Assembly (NCBI RefSeq): GCF_014898815.1
Contig: NW_026515546.1
Span: forward strand, 1,722,501 to 1,786,500
Source of the DNA: Panonychus citri
Lineage: Eukaryota; Arthropoda; Arachnida; Trombidiformes; Tetranychidae
Length of the DNA: 64,000 nt
Direction: 5' to 3'
A model generated the notes under the pieces. It had not been told where the DNA came from. It worked only from the letters and a program-made list of their open reading frames with translations, and made no database searches. Shown piece by piece: positions 11,201 through 23,469 of this stretch; the first letter of the stretch is position 1; every line of letters begins with the position of its first letter. The position numbers and the translations under genes are program-made.

Positions 11201-14200
11201 ATTGGATTCCATTTCTTGTTATATATTCATCATGATAATTTATTAAATTGAATCTGTTTGGATTAGCAGATTAATTTAATTTAATGGTGATGCTTAATTT
11301 TGAAAAAGTGTAATTAATGAAAGTGAAATGAAATGAATGATCAAGTTAATTGTTGTTTTTATATCAAGAAGCTTATTTTTTTATGCTCTCTCTCATATTA
11401 AAAATTTTTCACCAATTTAATCATATAATTTATATATTAATCGTACGATAACTGATTAACAAATATAATATCATCACAATCAACTGGATTAGCTGTTAAT
11501 TTAATATAATAATTTGTTAAACTTTATTGTGATTGATTATAATTATTATGATACAAGATGAATACGATGAAATTGTAATGGTCACTAATTATCATGAGAT
11601 TGTAATTTATTTAATTGTTGGCAAAGTATAAGATAAACTAATGGGATAACATTTATGAACTTTTTTCCTCCCGTTTTTTTTGTTTGCTCCTGTTTTCATG
11701 AATTACTTATGATACTTCAATGTAATCCAATATTAGGGATGAAGATGAAAATGATGAGGATGGAGATGAGGATGAGGATGAGGATGAGGATGAAGATGAG
11801 GATCATGATTGGGTGGAGTAGGTGATGAGGTTGTGGTGGTGGTGAATGTTTTTTGTTTCAATTGAATGTATTATTTAGATGGATCTTGTTTCCTTTCATC
11901 CAGAATTTTGTTTTTCTTGTTTCCACTTCCCAATTACTTGAACTTTTGCCTGGTGATAATTATCTGAAAAGCTTTTACAACAATTAGTTAATCATCATCA
12001 ATCTTATCTCTCAAAATTTAACCAAATCAATTTTATTATTCATTAATCTTCATCTAATATTGATTAACTTACATGATTCGCTTTATAATCATTGATTATC
12101 CAAGTTTACTCTCAAATTGATCAGCAAACAAAAAAACTTTTCCAACATTTTTACATAATCGTAGTAATTAATTGAACCATTAAACTGCAATTACGATTGA
12201 AATAATAGATTTTCTTGATAATATAACAGTTCCTACCAATCTAATTGTCTGATAATCAGCTCGGATTCTAAGAAAACGAATCGATCCATTAGTGACTCAT
12301 CATCATCGATGTTATCGAAACTTTATCAACATCGAAACCATTTTGACCTAACGATCTTCTCAATGGTCACTTCGTAGGTATTGACCGTATATCTGGTTGA
12401 CCTTTGAATAACCTATTCGGTGATATTGGACTCGAAAATTTCTCATTGAAATGAAAAAAGTGTCGCTATTTGATTGGAATCAGTTCTGAACCATGTTGGC
12501 AAACTAATGATGAAAATAATTAGTAAATTGTGTAAAATTGGTTTACATTAATGTCAACAATTAGTTAACAATTTAAGGCATAAGTTTGATATGTTATCAC
12601 AATTAAGTTAAACTTTGTTTACAGTATTAGTTAAACATTTAGTGAAACAATTAATTTTAATTAGCTAAATTATTTACTCGTTGAAAACATACAAGTAGCA
12701 ACATTGATTAATTGTTGATGTTTAACAATTAAAGTAAATTAAAACATAAACTTCATCAATGTTTCTCCCATTATGATCAATATTAAGATGTAAGAAATGA
12801 GCCAATGATTAAGAAATTAATTAATTGTAGTAATCATCAGCTCTTAATCTTATCTACGATTAATTACCTTCACCAATGATCATTCATGATAACCGTTAAG
12901 AGGCAAATCATTTAATTTATAATTAAGTTAATCAGTAATTGGATTGGATTTACTTTTTCAAAGATAAATTTGATTGTTGACCATTAATTTGTATATAACA
13001 ATTTACTAATTTCTTAGCCTTAAACTTTACTTAAATTAAATGTTAACTGTTTCCAAATGGTGATGATAAACTTTAAGCTCTTTTTTTAATTTAGTTTTAA
13101 ATTATCATGCTGATGATTATTCAGTCTGAGAATATTTTGTTTCATTTATATCATTGTTTTCATTTTGTTTGTGTGACTTGAATATTTGATTAGATTTTGT
13201 GATATAAAACTGATTGTCAACAATTAAGAGTATTAATCAAGTTGGTAAACAACAATGGTAATGGTTGAATGTTAATTGTTTGGTCTTACAAGAGTTAATT
13301 GAAATTAGTTGAACACTCAAAAGATTTCCAACTGATTAACAATTCAATGGATGCGGAGGATAAAGAATGAGAAAAAAGCATCTTCAAGGATGAGAAAAGG
13401 ATGAAGATAAAGAGATAAGGAGAGAAAGGATTAATTTGAATATAATATATTTACTTTGATTAAATTGTTTTAATTGTCATTAAATTGGTTAAGTACATGG
13501 TTCTGAAAATGGTGACATGATTGGGTGATAATGATGATAAAAGATGAGGATGAAAGTTTTTATCATCAGATGAAATGTAATTGAAAATGAAAGTTACAGA
13601 TGAAGATGAGGATGAAGATGAAGATGAAGATGAGGATGAGGATGAGAATGAGAATGAGAATGAGAATGAGGATGAGGAAGATGACTGAAAATATGTCACC
13701 AATTGTGTCTGTTATTGGAGGAAAGGGTTTAAATTAAATTAACTTTGACACATAATCTATATCAATAAGGATGATAAGATGATGAGGATGATCAATTTTT
13801 TGGTATCAATCTCTTATATGGTTCTGTAAATCTGATGGATCAAATGAGATTAACATTATGCCCTCTTCCAATAATCATCATCTTATTGATTGTGAAGATG
13901 AAGATGATCACCTTGAATTAAGTTTATCGTTTCTAATTCCATTTTTTTTTTCTTATTAGTGCCTCCTCGGTGGGTTATCGAACCAGTTGACAGTTCGGTT
14001 GTTCAAGGTCGAAGTATATCGATAGACTGTCAAGCTGAAGGATATCCCATTCCTCGAATACGTTGGACCAAAGGTGAAGGTACGAAAATGCTGGAAAAAT
14101 ATTGTTATATATTATTTACTAAGAATTTGGAAAAAGTTATATTCGGAAAGAGAAAGTTGAATAAACTTTGAGAGAAAGTTTTTCATTCTTCTTAAGCAGT

Positions 14201-17200
14201 TCGTATCTTGGAACGGAAAATATTATCGAGTTTGTGATTCATACTCACGTAAAATTTAGATCTCAATTCAATCTCATGTCAATAATCATAATGATAGTAT
14301 AATGATATCATGTTGTTTACTCAATATCATGTTCATGGAATCATTTCAATTCAGTGTTGTTTTTGTTTATCTCTCAATGATGATGATCAACTTTGATTCT
14401 CATATTAGATTTTTTTATTTTCGTCTTTTTTTGATTTATATTCATATTCATTTTTATTGCTTCCCAATTCATTTTAATAATAATAATAGAAAGTTGATTA
14501 TTATCACTGGGAATGGATTTTCCATCTTCTCATTCAGATGATTTATATATTATTATATACTGAATTCTGAACTCTCTTTTCATTGAACTTTTTTGCTTCT
14601 CCATAGACAAATAGATTGATATCATATTCTATCCCCTTCGTCTCGTGTTTTCATAATATTTATCAGATTATTTCAGAAGATGATGGTTAATCTGATAACG
14701 AAATGACATGGAAACTGAGAGAGAGATAGAACTCTTCAGTTATCTTGACTCTGTTCAATTTCGACTTGATAAAAATCTATTAGTATTAGAACTTTATTTT
14801 TCTTGAGAATCAAGTTATGCCATCTAAGGGAATCGTCTCGAAACTAAGTGGAAAGTTTTTTGATTAGTTCGATTCTCAGTAGATGGCAACATCTATTGAG
14901 ACTTTCATTAAATATTCATGGAGAATAGAATATGTTATTTGATTGATTTCTATCTTTTTTATCATTTAAGGTTATCAACAAGACCCACCGACAAATTTCA
15001 AGCCGATAAACTCATCTCCTCATCTTCTTGTCTTTGAAAATGGATCATTGGCCATTCATAACGCTCAGAAATCGGATGCTGGTTATTATTTATGTCAGAC
15101 AAATAATAACATTGGTCCAGGATTGAGTAAAGTTATCAGACTAACTGTTAATGGTCAGTTTTAAACATCAACGATCAACATGAATGTTTAACTAACTTTT
15201 TCATTAATTCTTCCATTTTATCAGTTGCTGCTCATTTCGAGACAAAATTTAACGTTGTCACAGTTACAAAAGGTTCAGAGGCTCGATTACAATGTAAATC
15301 GATTGGAGATAAACCGATAACCGTTACTTGGTCCAAGGATAAGATTAGTTTTACTCCTCGAGATGATCCCAGATATGAACTCTTCGAAGAGGCCAGTCCA
15401 GAGGGTTTAATATCGGAAATTTTGATTCGCGATGCTGATCGACGGGATTCAGCCTTGTTCACTTGTAATACTTTTAATAGTTTCGGTAAAGATGAGACTA
15501 ACATTCAACTATTACTTCAAGGTTAGTAAATTGATCTTTTTTATTTAGAAAATCAAATTAATCTGATTCAATTTGTGTTACAGAGCCTCCTGATCCACCT
15601 CAAGATATTAAAATTCTTGACCATGATGGTCGATCAGCAACAGTTTCATGGTCACCTCCTTATCCTGGAAATAGTCCAATCATTGAGTATATTGTACAGT
15701 ATAAGTTAGAGAAAGGTGAGAATAGAAATAGAATCTTTTTTTTTCAACAAGTTCTAAGTTTAAATTATAATCTTTTTCGTTATTATTACAGAAAAATGGA
15801 CCACAGTTCGAGGCTCTTGGAATGTAACTGCCTCAGGCAGTGGAACATCTTATCGTCTTGAGAGTTTACATCCTATTACTCATTATCAACTTCGCATGTA
15901 CGCAAGTAATGCGATCGGACGAAGTGAGCCAAGTCAAGTTGTTCATTTTCGAACTGATGAAGAAGGTATTATATTCGAATTATTATCGATTTTGATCTTC
16001 ATGTGTCTTAGAACTTCCTTATTTTAATTGTGTCTGACTTTTTGGTTCTAATTTCAGCACCAGGAGGACCACCGCTTCATATTAAAGCGATTCCAATGAG
16101 CTCATCTTCAGTTAGAGTTACATGGAAACCACCAAAGAAAGAGTTAACCTTTGGGCCGATTATGGGCTATTATGTTGGTTATAAGGTGAAAGAGACTCGA
16201 GATGATACAACAGGTTCATACACTTATAAAACACTGGAGGCCAAAGATCGTTCCGTTAACATGGAAGCTCAAATCAATGGACTTACTCGAGCAACTAAAT
16301 ATTCAATTACCGTCCAAGCTTTTAACTCAAAAGGCTCTGGCCCAGCATCAGAAGAGATTCTAGTTCAAACCTTAGAAAAAGGTTCGAAAGATAATTTGTT
16401 AACCATTAATTATTAGATTCTAATTTATTTATAATCCGTCATTATTGCAGATCCACCTTCAATTCCGAATCTAAAATTATCCACTAAAACTGCAAACTCG
16501 ATAACAATCACATGGAGTTCTGAGACTAAGGCTCATTCTGATAATCCAACTGGTTATATTGTCTACATGAAACGTTCAAGTTCAGATAAATGGGATTCAT
16601 TTGAGATTCCAGGAAGTTCCAATTCTCATACAACTGAAGCCTTAAGCTGTGGAACCTCGTATCAATTTTATATCGTGGCCTTTGATGAGATCGGTAAAAG
16701 TGACCCAAGTAACATTATCTATGTGAAAACCGAAGGGCTGGGTCAGTATTTTTATACTGAATAGAAATCTAATCGCTAAATATCTAAATTCTGGTTTATT
16801 AAATCTTCATTTTCTTTTGTAGCCCCCGTTGCGCCCGATAAACATTCCCTGTTATCGATAAACGCTTCTACTGCAGTTATACACTCAGATTCGTGGCACG
16901 ATGGAGGATGTCCGATCGATAGAATGGAGATAATGTTCAAAGAAGAAAAGAAAAAGGAATGGTTCTCTCATCCACCCGTAATCTTTCCTCCGTCCAAAGA
17001 TGAGAAAGATATTATTCTCTCTGACCTTCGACCCGGAACTTCGTATGAGCTTAAAATAACAGCGACAAATGAAGCAGGTCCAACAACGGTGACCCACATC
17101 TTCAGAACTAACAGTTTGGCTCGAGGTATGAGATGGAAAAATTGACTAATATTTTAATTTCTTTTGATTGATGAGAACTAATCGAAAATTTCTTTTTTTC

Positions 17201-18312
17201 ATTTCCTACTCTTCTCATTTATTAGCCGAAAAGGGGCCTTTTATGATCGGCAATGAGGCTTCCAAATCGGCCTCAGATTCTAGTCCATACGCAGAATTGA
17301 ATCTTATTCTGCCAACAATTATCTCCATTGGTGCAACTTTCATAGTTCTAAGTTTTCTCATTTGTTTAATATTTTTGAAACGACGTCATAATAATATCAA
17401 CTTCTATGGTGCGTATATATCTGTTTTAACATTTCGAACATTTCTAATATTGTCAATCTAATCTTTTCCATTTATTTATCGACCATTTTTACCTTCTAGA
17501 AAATCAAGGTCTCTATGAACCCTCAAAACGAGAGCCTGGTAATGAAACACTTCGATTAACTTCCCTTGATGGGACATTGAAAAAATCGACCACAAATTGT
17601 GCTGCTTCGAGCCTCGACTCGGGTAATTATCCTTCTTCCTATGCAATGACCAAAATTGAATCAGAAAAAGATCTGACCAATGGTCTAATCGAAACTGAAG
17701 CTAAACGAACCTGCCCATCACCACTGAAACAGGTAAATATCTAAAAGTACAATTAAATTCAAATAAATTAGTAAATTAAATTTACAATCAATTAGCATGT
17801 GCAATTAAACCAAACGGAACCTTTATATGCGACGGTCAAACGGACTCCCCGACAGCCACGGACTGATGTTCATGTTTATAATTATCCAAGTAAATTGAGC
17901 AAATAACAATTAACTTAACTTGATATCAACAAAATACTAATCAAAATCTAATCACTTAACAGTAACTCAAACAACGTCAGATTCTGGTTGTGCTTCTGAA
18001 GCATCTTGGCCAAACATGTCGTTAACTGGACAATTACCTTGTGCCCAGGGGACAATCAATTCCAATACATTATTGAGATTTCATGAAGCAACGGACGAGA
18101 AAAAATTAACTGGTAAAACAATTAATCTAATCACAATTACAATCATCTAATTGTTCAATTTTAATCTCTTCCAATCAATAGCAATTCCAATCAGTGCTGC
18201 TAATTATGCAACTTATGTTGAACGACAACCAATGTTAATTTGTCAACAACAACAACAACAACAATCAGCTCAACGTTTCAATGGGAATTATAATCGAGGA
18301 ACAATTTCTTAA
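8113..18312 (+). CDS. Dscam: Dscam-like immunoglobulin/fibronectin cell-adhesion receptor, 3' part (15 exons visible)
   Basis: Exons by splice sites and unbroken phase: 8113-8274, 9658-9942, 13960-14079, 14971-15153, 15225-15521, 15584-15715, 15792-15965, 16058-16381, 16451-16741, 16823-17125, 17226-17408, 17500-17732, 17796-17889, 17963-18112, 18182-18312. All junctions up to the transmembrane exon are phase 1. Domains: half Ig; Ig7-like; Ig8-like (PPRWVIEPVDSSV is typical of Dscam); Ig9-like; four FN3; one transmembrane helix; cytoplasmic tail. Compared with insect Dscam, Ig10, FN3 and FN4 are missing, as in chelicerate shortened Dscams. Dscams mediate homophilic recognition in neurons and, in arthropods, possibly immunity. 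The 5' end with signal peptide is outside the window. Frame is intact throughout; the stop is TAA at 18310-18312. Confidence 0.93.
8275..9657 (+). other. Dscam intron
   Basis: 1.4 kb, with GT at 8275 and AG at 9656-9657. It contains CT runs near 8812-8835 and 8905-8930. I see no alternative exon. Confidence 0.7.
9658..9942 (+). CDS. Dscam exon: Ig7-like domain
   Basis: Complete Ig domain in one 285-bp phase 1-1 exon. It has EGQRASVICTAASGD with the first Cys, the tryptophan of VKWLKDG, and HKGNYTC with the second Cys. The order before the PPRW domain matches Dscam Ig7. Confidence 0.92.
9943..13959 (+). other. Large Dscam intron
   Basis: 4 kb between two Ig exons. It holds GATGAG/GATGAA microsatellites at about 11740-11815 and 13600-13680 and AT-rich unique sequence. 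No open frame longer than low-complexity stretches is convincing. In chelicerate Dscams such a place can hold alternative exons; I find none by eye. Confidence 0.6.
13960..15153 (+). CDS. Dscam exons 13960-14079 and 14971-15153: Ig8-like domain
   Basis: The first exon encodes PPRWVIEPVDSSVV and the first Ig Cys (SIDCQAEGYP). The second encodes ENGSLAI and SDAGYYLC. The intron 14080-14970 splits the domain between strands, as in insect Dscam. This is the best-matching domain to Dscam. Confidence 0.93.
15225..15521 (+). CDS. Dscam exon: Ig9-like domain
   Basis: 297 bp, phase 1-1. It has GSEARLQCKS, then GDKPITVTWSKD, then RRDSALFTC, all in the positions seen in Dscam Ig9. It is followed directly by FN3 repeats. 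Confidence 0.93.
15584..17125 (+). CDS. Dscam exons for four fibronectin type III domains
   Basis: FN1 is split over 15584-15715 and 15792-15965. FN2 (16058-16381), FN5-like (16451-16741) and FN6-like (16823-17125) are one exon each. The usual PP...., TWKPP, GYYVGYK, Y.I.V.AFN..G.G signatures are present in FN2. The last domain is diverged but keeps LRPGTSYELKITATNEAG. In insect Dscam an Ig10 and two more FN3 domains would sit between FN2 and FN5; here they are absent, with introns of only about 70-90 bp. Confidence 0.93.
17226..17408 (+). CDS. Dscam exon: membrane-proximal stalk and transmembrane helix
   Basis: After a short Ser-rich stalk there is one hydrophobic helix (ILPTIISIGATFIVLSFLIC) and a KRRHNN stop-transfer sequence. 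This exon is missing from the duplicate at 33-35 kb. Confidence 0.93.
17500..18312 (+). CDS. Dscam cytoplasmic tail exons
   Basis: Four exons: 17500-17732 (phase 1 to 0), 17796-17889, 17963-18112, 18182-18312. The tail has tyrosines in short linear-motif contexts (YEPSKR, EPLYATVKRT) that could bind SH2 or adaptor proteins, a Ser-rich DSGCASEASW block and a poly-Gln run near the end. Motif function is inference. Confidence 0.85.
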
Positions 18313-19401
18313 TTATTTAAAGGAAATAATTAAATTGGTCTTAATTGCATTCCAATTAATCAGGATCTCAATACATTGGATATACACACAAATAGTGATA
18401 ATTTTATAACCAAAGAAAAATAAACTTGATGCCAAAACTTAATTGTAAACTTAATTGTCGTAAAAATTGTTCAATTTGATTGTTGATTAGATTGTTGATA
18501 ATTTTCAATCTAATTTAACATCTATCAATTGATAAACTCTGACAATTTAATTTCTGCCAAACTAAATTATAAACTAATTACTTTTAATTGTTTAGAAAGA
18601 CTCAATTTGTAGCTTTTATATAAATATTATAATATAAATTTAATTGTAAATTTAATAATGATTTCAAACTTTAATTATAACAATTAACTAATTCAATTCA
18701 CATTCTGTAAAACATTCAATGTCCAATCTTTTATAATGGAATGACCCTTGACCTTGTCCATGACCTCATATGTATTTCACTTAGCCTTTTACCTTAATTT
18801 AATACCTGATGGCTTAATTGATTAACTTGCTTAAGTTTTAATCAGAGTTTTAATTGCAATAACTAATCAATAAGACACAAATCTATTGATTGTTAATAAT
18901 AAGAAAACAATACAAAGCCAAACATTGAATGTTTATTTTTCTGTAATTAAATTGTATTAACTAATTGAGATGGAAACAAAAATTACAATTAATAAAATAA
19001 ATTCACAGTTAAATTCAGTTTATCTCTTTAGTTCATTTAATTGTTTTGATTACTTGAAATATCAGTCCACTCAAATTCATGATTAAATTGGCTTGATTAA
19101 CATTAGGGAGGTTAATCAATCATATCAATTCAATTAAAAAAAAGCACGAATCAAAATTTATCAACCCAATTGTCAAGTTAAATCAATGGATTCTAAATGT
19201 AATCATAAGGAGAAACGTTGTTTGTTACCAATAGATGGCAACAAGAGGAATACAGTAGTGATTTCACTTAAAGCAAATTCAGCACCTTTTGCATAACCAA
19301 AAAGGCTAATTATAAAAAAAATCAAAAATTAAAGGTCTTAAACAATAATTAATTAATTATGATAAGAAGAGACATACATAACACTGATGAAGTTGGTTTA
19401 A
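18313..19401 (+). other. Dscam 3' UTR and intergenic DNA
   Basis: AT-rich, no gene seen. AATAAA at about 18420 is a plausible poly(A) signal. Sequence up to about 19251 is shared with the duplicate copy (35179-35811), with about 320 bp missing there. Confidence 0.6.
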
Positions 19402-19734
19402 TCACCACCATGTAAGGTTGTTGTTGAGAATTGATGGTGGAAGAGGTAAAGCCAGAGGAAGATTAGCTTGAGTTAGAGATGAAGGATTTGGTTGAGTTAA
19501 ACATTGATGAAGGAGAGATGAAGAGTTTTGCTGAGTCGATTGTGGTGGAGAGATTGTTTCAAAAGATCTTTCACCACCAATGTATTGATCTGTTGGTTGT
19601 TCATTCAGTGACAGTAGGGGCAAAGCCACTGCCTCTGCCACAAATCGTCTTTGTCCCTTCCCCCTTTTACCTTTCCTTCTTCTTTCTTTCTCGTAGCTAT
19701 CCCATTCCCTTCCAACTTTCTTAATAATGATCAT
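19402..19734 (-). CDS. Possible small basic, Ser/Pro-rich protein
   Basis: 110 codons with a basic N-terminal third (EKERRRKGKRGKGQRR) and a Ser/Pro/Gln-rich tail. I recognise no family. An open frame of this length with a protein-like composition is unusual in such AT-rich DNA, but no splice sites or homology support it. It starts just past the exonuclease remnant on the other strand. Confidence 0.25.
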   Translation of the reverse strand: MIIIKKVGREWDSYEKERRRKGKRGKGQRRFVAEAVALPLLSLNEQPTDQYIGGERSFETISPPQSTQQNSSSLLHQCLTQPNPSSLTQANLPLALPLPPSILNNNLTWW

Positions 19735-19737
19735 TTT

Positions 19738-20477
19738 CCTCTCTCTCTCCGGTTGCTGAAGGTTATGGTGGAAGAACAGTCGGTTGCGTCAATGTAGTTG
19801 GATGGGTCGGGTGTAATAAAGGTCAATGTCACAACCTTTACTTCGCATCCATCAAAAATTGGACAAGAATGAAAGATCCGAGAACAGCCATCACCGGTAT
19901 CCAGATTGAGGATTTTGCTGATGGAGTTCCTTTGACCAATGTTCAATCGAGATTGAAGGAGATTCTGGCTCATAAAAGAGTAATCGTTCATGGTGGAAAT
20001 GATCTGGAACATCTAGGAATAGATCAAGAATTTATTTTTCATTATGGAGTGAAGGTTGTCGATACTGCAACGATGTTCAATCAATCGTTGGATAAACAAC
20101 CAATGCTCTTGGTAAATTGGTAAAATTCTTCTCCATAAAGTTTTGGAATCGTGATAATCCCAAATCATTAATTCAAGGCCACTCTTCAGAAAGAGACGTG
20201 CAACCATCAGTAATATGAGAAGGCAACGAAATTACTGCTAACACACGGAAAATTAGCCACAAAAGCAGAAATCGAAGAATTCAATTTGTGTGACAAAAAT
20301 TGGAAAAACTGGCAAAAGGAAATTGAACCATCTTCAGTTATTCGTCATCGCCGTATTTCTGAGCTCGAAAATCTTGATTTACATGCACTAACTTCTGATG
20401 AAAAAGCTTTTCATCAACTATTTGTTTTTCCAGTTGAACCTATTGATGAAAGATCATATACCCCAGTTTCGACATGA
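19738..20477 (+). pseudogene. DEDDh exonuclease (REX/RNase T-like) remnant
   Basis: From about 19750 the translation resembles the exonuclease domain of REXO/REX4 proteins: DPRTAITGIQIEDF, then a VIVHGGNDLEHLGI stretch for the third acidic residue, then VKVVDTATMFN. After a frame break near 20120 it continues with a GHSSERD segment that fits the catalytic His/Asp. A second break near 20210 leads to a basic tail ending at 20477. The first acidic pair (D-E) is not visible. Two frame breaks and the missing motif argue for a pseudogene. A very short intron (under 35 nt) is the other, less likely, explanation for the first break. Confidence 0.6.
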
Positions 20478-21380
20478 GATTGGTCTGATTTATAATCAAC
20501 GATATTAAATCTATCTTATTCATAATATATACTTTGGTATTATTGGTGTTGGGAAATAAAAAAAATACACAAAACAAATGGAAAAAGTACTTAGACAATT
20601 AGTTATTATTTTCAAAAGTCACAAAAAAATTAATTAACGCAAACCAAATCATCTCAATCAATTTAAAACTTATAGTTATAATCATTAAATCTTCTTTAAT
20701 ATTTTCTATGTACTTCTTGGTAATCGCACATGGAACAACCTAACTGCAACCTTCGATATGGAATTGGAACTCAGTTAGCGGAACTTAGCTTTCCCTCTTT
20801 CTCCTTCCAAAATTTAATCACCTTCCCCTCTCTATCTCTTGTCTTGGTAACTTCGACCAGATGGATAAACAAGTTTATCCACCTGGTACCATCATCGTCA
20901 TCAACCAAATTTTTCCCTCTCTCTCTCCCTTCTTGCTCGCTCCCTCGTCTTTATCTTCATCCTTTATTTTGGAAAAAAGAAAGGCCAGTTGGCAATAATA
21001 GTTTGTTTTGTGAAGTTTTAAAATACCTAATTTGTGTTAAATAAAGAGCTTTTATTAAATTGACTATTAAATTTGTTAGTTAATGGTATTTAAAGATACA
21101 CACTCTCTCTCTCCTTCCTTATTTTAATTATTCTTTTATAATTAAACATTAGTTGTAAGAAATTTTTTCTTTATAAAAGAATAAAGAAGATCGAAAGATC
21201 TTCATTTTCTCATTTACTTTTGATCAGTTTATGTGGAGGATAAAATTTAAAAAAAACAACAACATTAAAAAATATTATATCAATTAATATCATATAATGT
21301 ATTGTATATTAAAAAACAAAAACAACAACAATTCAACAACACAAAATAACAACAATAAAAATCAACAAAAGCAATATATA
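20478..21380. other. Intergenic, no gene seen
   Basis: AT-rich sequence with a CT-rich patch near 20800-20960 and ACAACA-rich stretches near 21250-21370. One stray AACTCAGTT occurs at about 20768. No convincing coding sequence. Confidence 0.5.
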
Positions 21381-21923
21381 CAGGGCAATTCAGCTAATTT
21401 GTTGGTTTTCTTTTCACGATTTCTCAAAAACTAGTTGACCGATAGGGTCCATATTTCGTCTATGGAAGTTTGGCCAATATTCGTTTGTCTTATTTCAAGG
21501 TCAAGGTTATAAAGGTCATTCGTTAAAGAACGCACTTGAAGGTCATTTGAAGAACGCTTTGAAAACTAAAATTTTTAAGCTTGGTCATGAAGTCAAAAAA
21601 TAATAATATCACAAAGCAACGTTGGTATTGTGCGAAAACAAAATCGATTACTAGATAACTTTACAGAAAGCAAATTGCATCAGACCCTGTAAGTAAAGGA
21701 ATGATAAAACGTCACAGGTAGGCTTAAAAAAATGTCTAGTTGCAAAAAGTTCTTCAAATGACCTCTAAGTGCGTTCGTTAACGAATAACTTTCATGACCT
21801 TGACCTTGAAATATGCTAATTGGGTATCACCCAAACTTCCATAGACGAAATATGGACCCTATCGGTCTAGTAGTTTTTTAGAAATAGTGAAAAGAAAACC
21901 AACAAAGTAGCTGAATTGCCCTG
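21381..21923. mobile_element. MITE, family A (complete copy)
   Basis: 543 bp starting CAGGGCAATTCAGCTA and ending in its reverse complement, flanked by TATATA on both sides (TA target duplication). The terminal inverted repeats are long, about 95 bp or more (for example GGTCCATATTTCGTCTATGG and its complement). No coding sequence. TA target and CAGGG ends suggest mobilisation by a Tc1/mariner-like transposase; this is inference. Confidence 0.85.
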
Positions 21924-21929
21924 TATATA

Positions 21930-23429
21930 CAGGGTTATTCAGCTATTTTCGCCGATATTTTTTGCGATTTTCTCAGCAACTAAGAGTCAAAGAGACTCGA
22001 GACTTGAGTGATATGAGTTTGAGCGATACTCAATTGTCAAATACAAAGATCAAGGTCATTCAGGACACGTGTAAAATAACGCGTTTCAAGGTCATTTGAA
22101 GGCACTACCATAAAGAAGCATGTGTGAAAACACCAATATCAAATGTCTTTAGGGTCAACTGTTATGATAAGTTTTGGTAATCAAAGAATCTCAGTACCTT
22201 TTTAATTAAACTGCAATATCTTCTGATTGACAGTTACAACTAACTTCAAAATCCTAACTCAAGATAAATAAGTGTTGCAAATCATAAATATGAAAATTAT
22301 TGACTATGTGTTTTTTTGTTACCATGATGATGATCATGAGTATCAGGGTCATCAGTGATTTGTCACGATAGTCTTTTGATTAATTTATTGTTAGAACATT
22401 CTAGAATCAATTCTTAAGGTGAAGTAAGAAACTTCCGTTACATTTGGTGACCCAGGCAGGATCTGTGGATCCGTGATTAGTTATCGACTTGCTACCTTTA
22501 CCAATATCTTTATTAGACTCGAATTAACTAGAAAACTTTGTTAGAAAAGGAAGAAAAGTTTGTTAAGTTTACTATAATTTTTGACTGAAAATTTTGGTAA
22601 ATTTTTGGTTTTTTGTATAACTTTTTAGACCCAACTTTTTATACATGGTTCAATAGAACTAATTGCAATAATTAATAATCTATTGTCAATGTTGATAGGG
22701 TACTTGGTTCAGGTTATTTTACAATTGGAAGCAATTTTCAAGGGGCAATAAGAAAGTTTAATAAAAGTCAAACCATTCAACATATCGACTTGAAACCTTT
22801 ACTAATCTTTTCATTTGATTTTACTATGAATTAATTCAACATATTCTTTTGTTATTCGTATTCAATCTATTCACAGGTTGTGATCATCGTGAAAGATTTT
22901 CGGAACGCTTACTGCTCCGAAGTCTGCCAGCAGAGTTGAGAATTGCAATTCAAGTTGCTGATGATACAGCTGACTTGCATGATGGGACAGCAACTAACTT
23001 GGATAATGTAATACAACCCACAACATCGTGCTTCGAAAATTCTGCAGCTCGATTACAAACTACAGTTGAGAGATGTGACGGAAGAGGTGACATGGAAGAA
23101 CAAGCAGATATTGCTCCTGATTTTGTTGTCAACAACGCAGATGCTGCTGGCATGGCGAAATATGGACGTGATAACACGGAGTCAATTTTGATTGACAAAG
23201 ATACTTCTTCTTCTGAAATCGATATGCTTACACAAAATGAGAATGATGTTGATTGTCATCCTGACAAGCAAATTGACTCTGATGCCAATCAAAAAAATCA
23301 AGACCCTGGAAATACACATTCATCTAGAACTGAAGATGAACCAAGAAATGATGATAGTGAGAATTCCGAACAAGGAAATAATCATAGACAAGACCATTCG
23401 GGATCACAAGGACGAAAAAGAAAAGCTTC
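21930..23429 (+). repeat. Left inverted arm
   Basis: About 1.5 kb that reappears reversed at 24802-26290 with scattered differences. The shared inner boundary is AAAAGCTTC. Confidence 0.85.
22290..22442 (+). repeat. LTR remnant with primer-binding site
   Basis: Shares its start (ATGAAAATTATTGACTATGTG-like) and its end (ACTTCCGTTACA) with the 319-bp LTR at 32428-32746, but is internally deleted. It is followed at 22445 by TGGTGACCCAGGCAGGATC, the same primer-site block as at 32749. Confidence 0.8.
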
Positions 23430-23442
23430 TTGGAAATTTTAA
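22849..23442 (+). pseudogene. Gag-like retrotransposon ORF, truncated copy in left arm
   Basis: About 197 codons. The N-terminal part (ERFSERLLLRSLPAELRI) resembles the end of a Ty3/gypsy capsid domain (LLLxRLPxxV/LR). The rest is acidic and Asn/Asp/Ser-rich with a basic GRKRKAS patch. It lies downstream of an LTR and primer site, as gag should. It is cut at 23430, where unrelated sequence begins. The mirror copy is at 24341-25380. Confidence 0.55.
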
Positions 23443-23469
23443 ACTGAACAAGATGTGCAATTTTTAATT

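Noticed and set aside
13460..13702. Minus-strand frame with a Ser/Phe-rich repeat
   Set aside because: It translates a GATGAG/GATGAA microsatellite in a Dscam intron.
16885..17097. Minus-strand frame opposite the last FN3 exon
   Set aside because: Shadow of the Dscam exon; repeated at 34303-34515 only because the exon is duplicated.
19731..20207. Minus-strand frames of 93 and 64 codons
   Set aside because: Antisense to the exonuclease remnant, whose motifs lie on the plus strand.
20730..21044. Plus-strand frame of 104 codons
   Set aside because: Ser/Leu/Pro-rich translation of a CT-rich patch; no homology seen.
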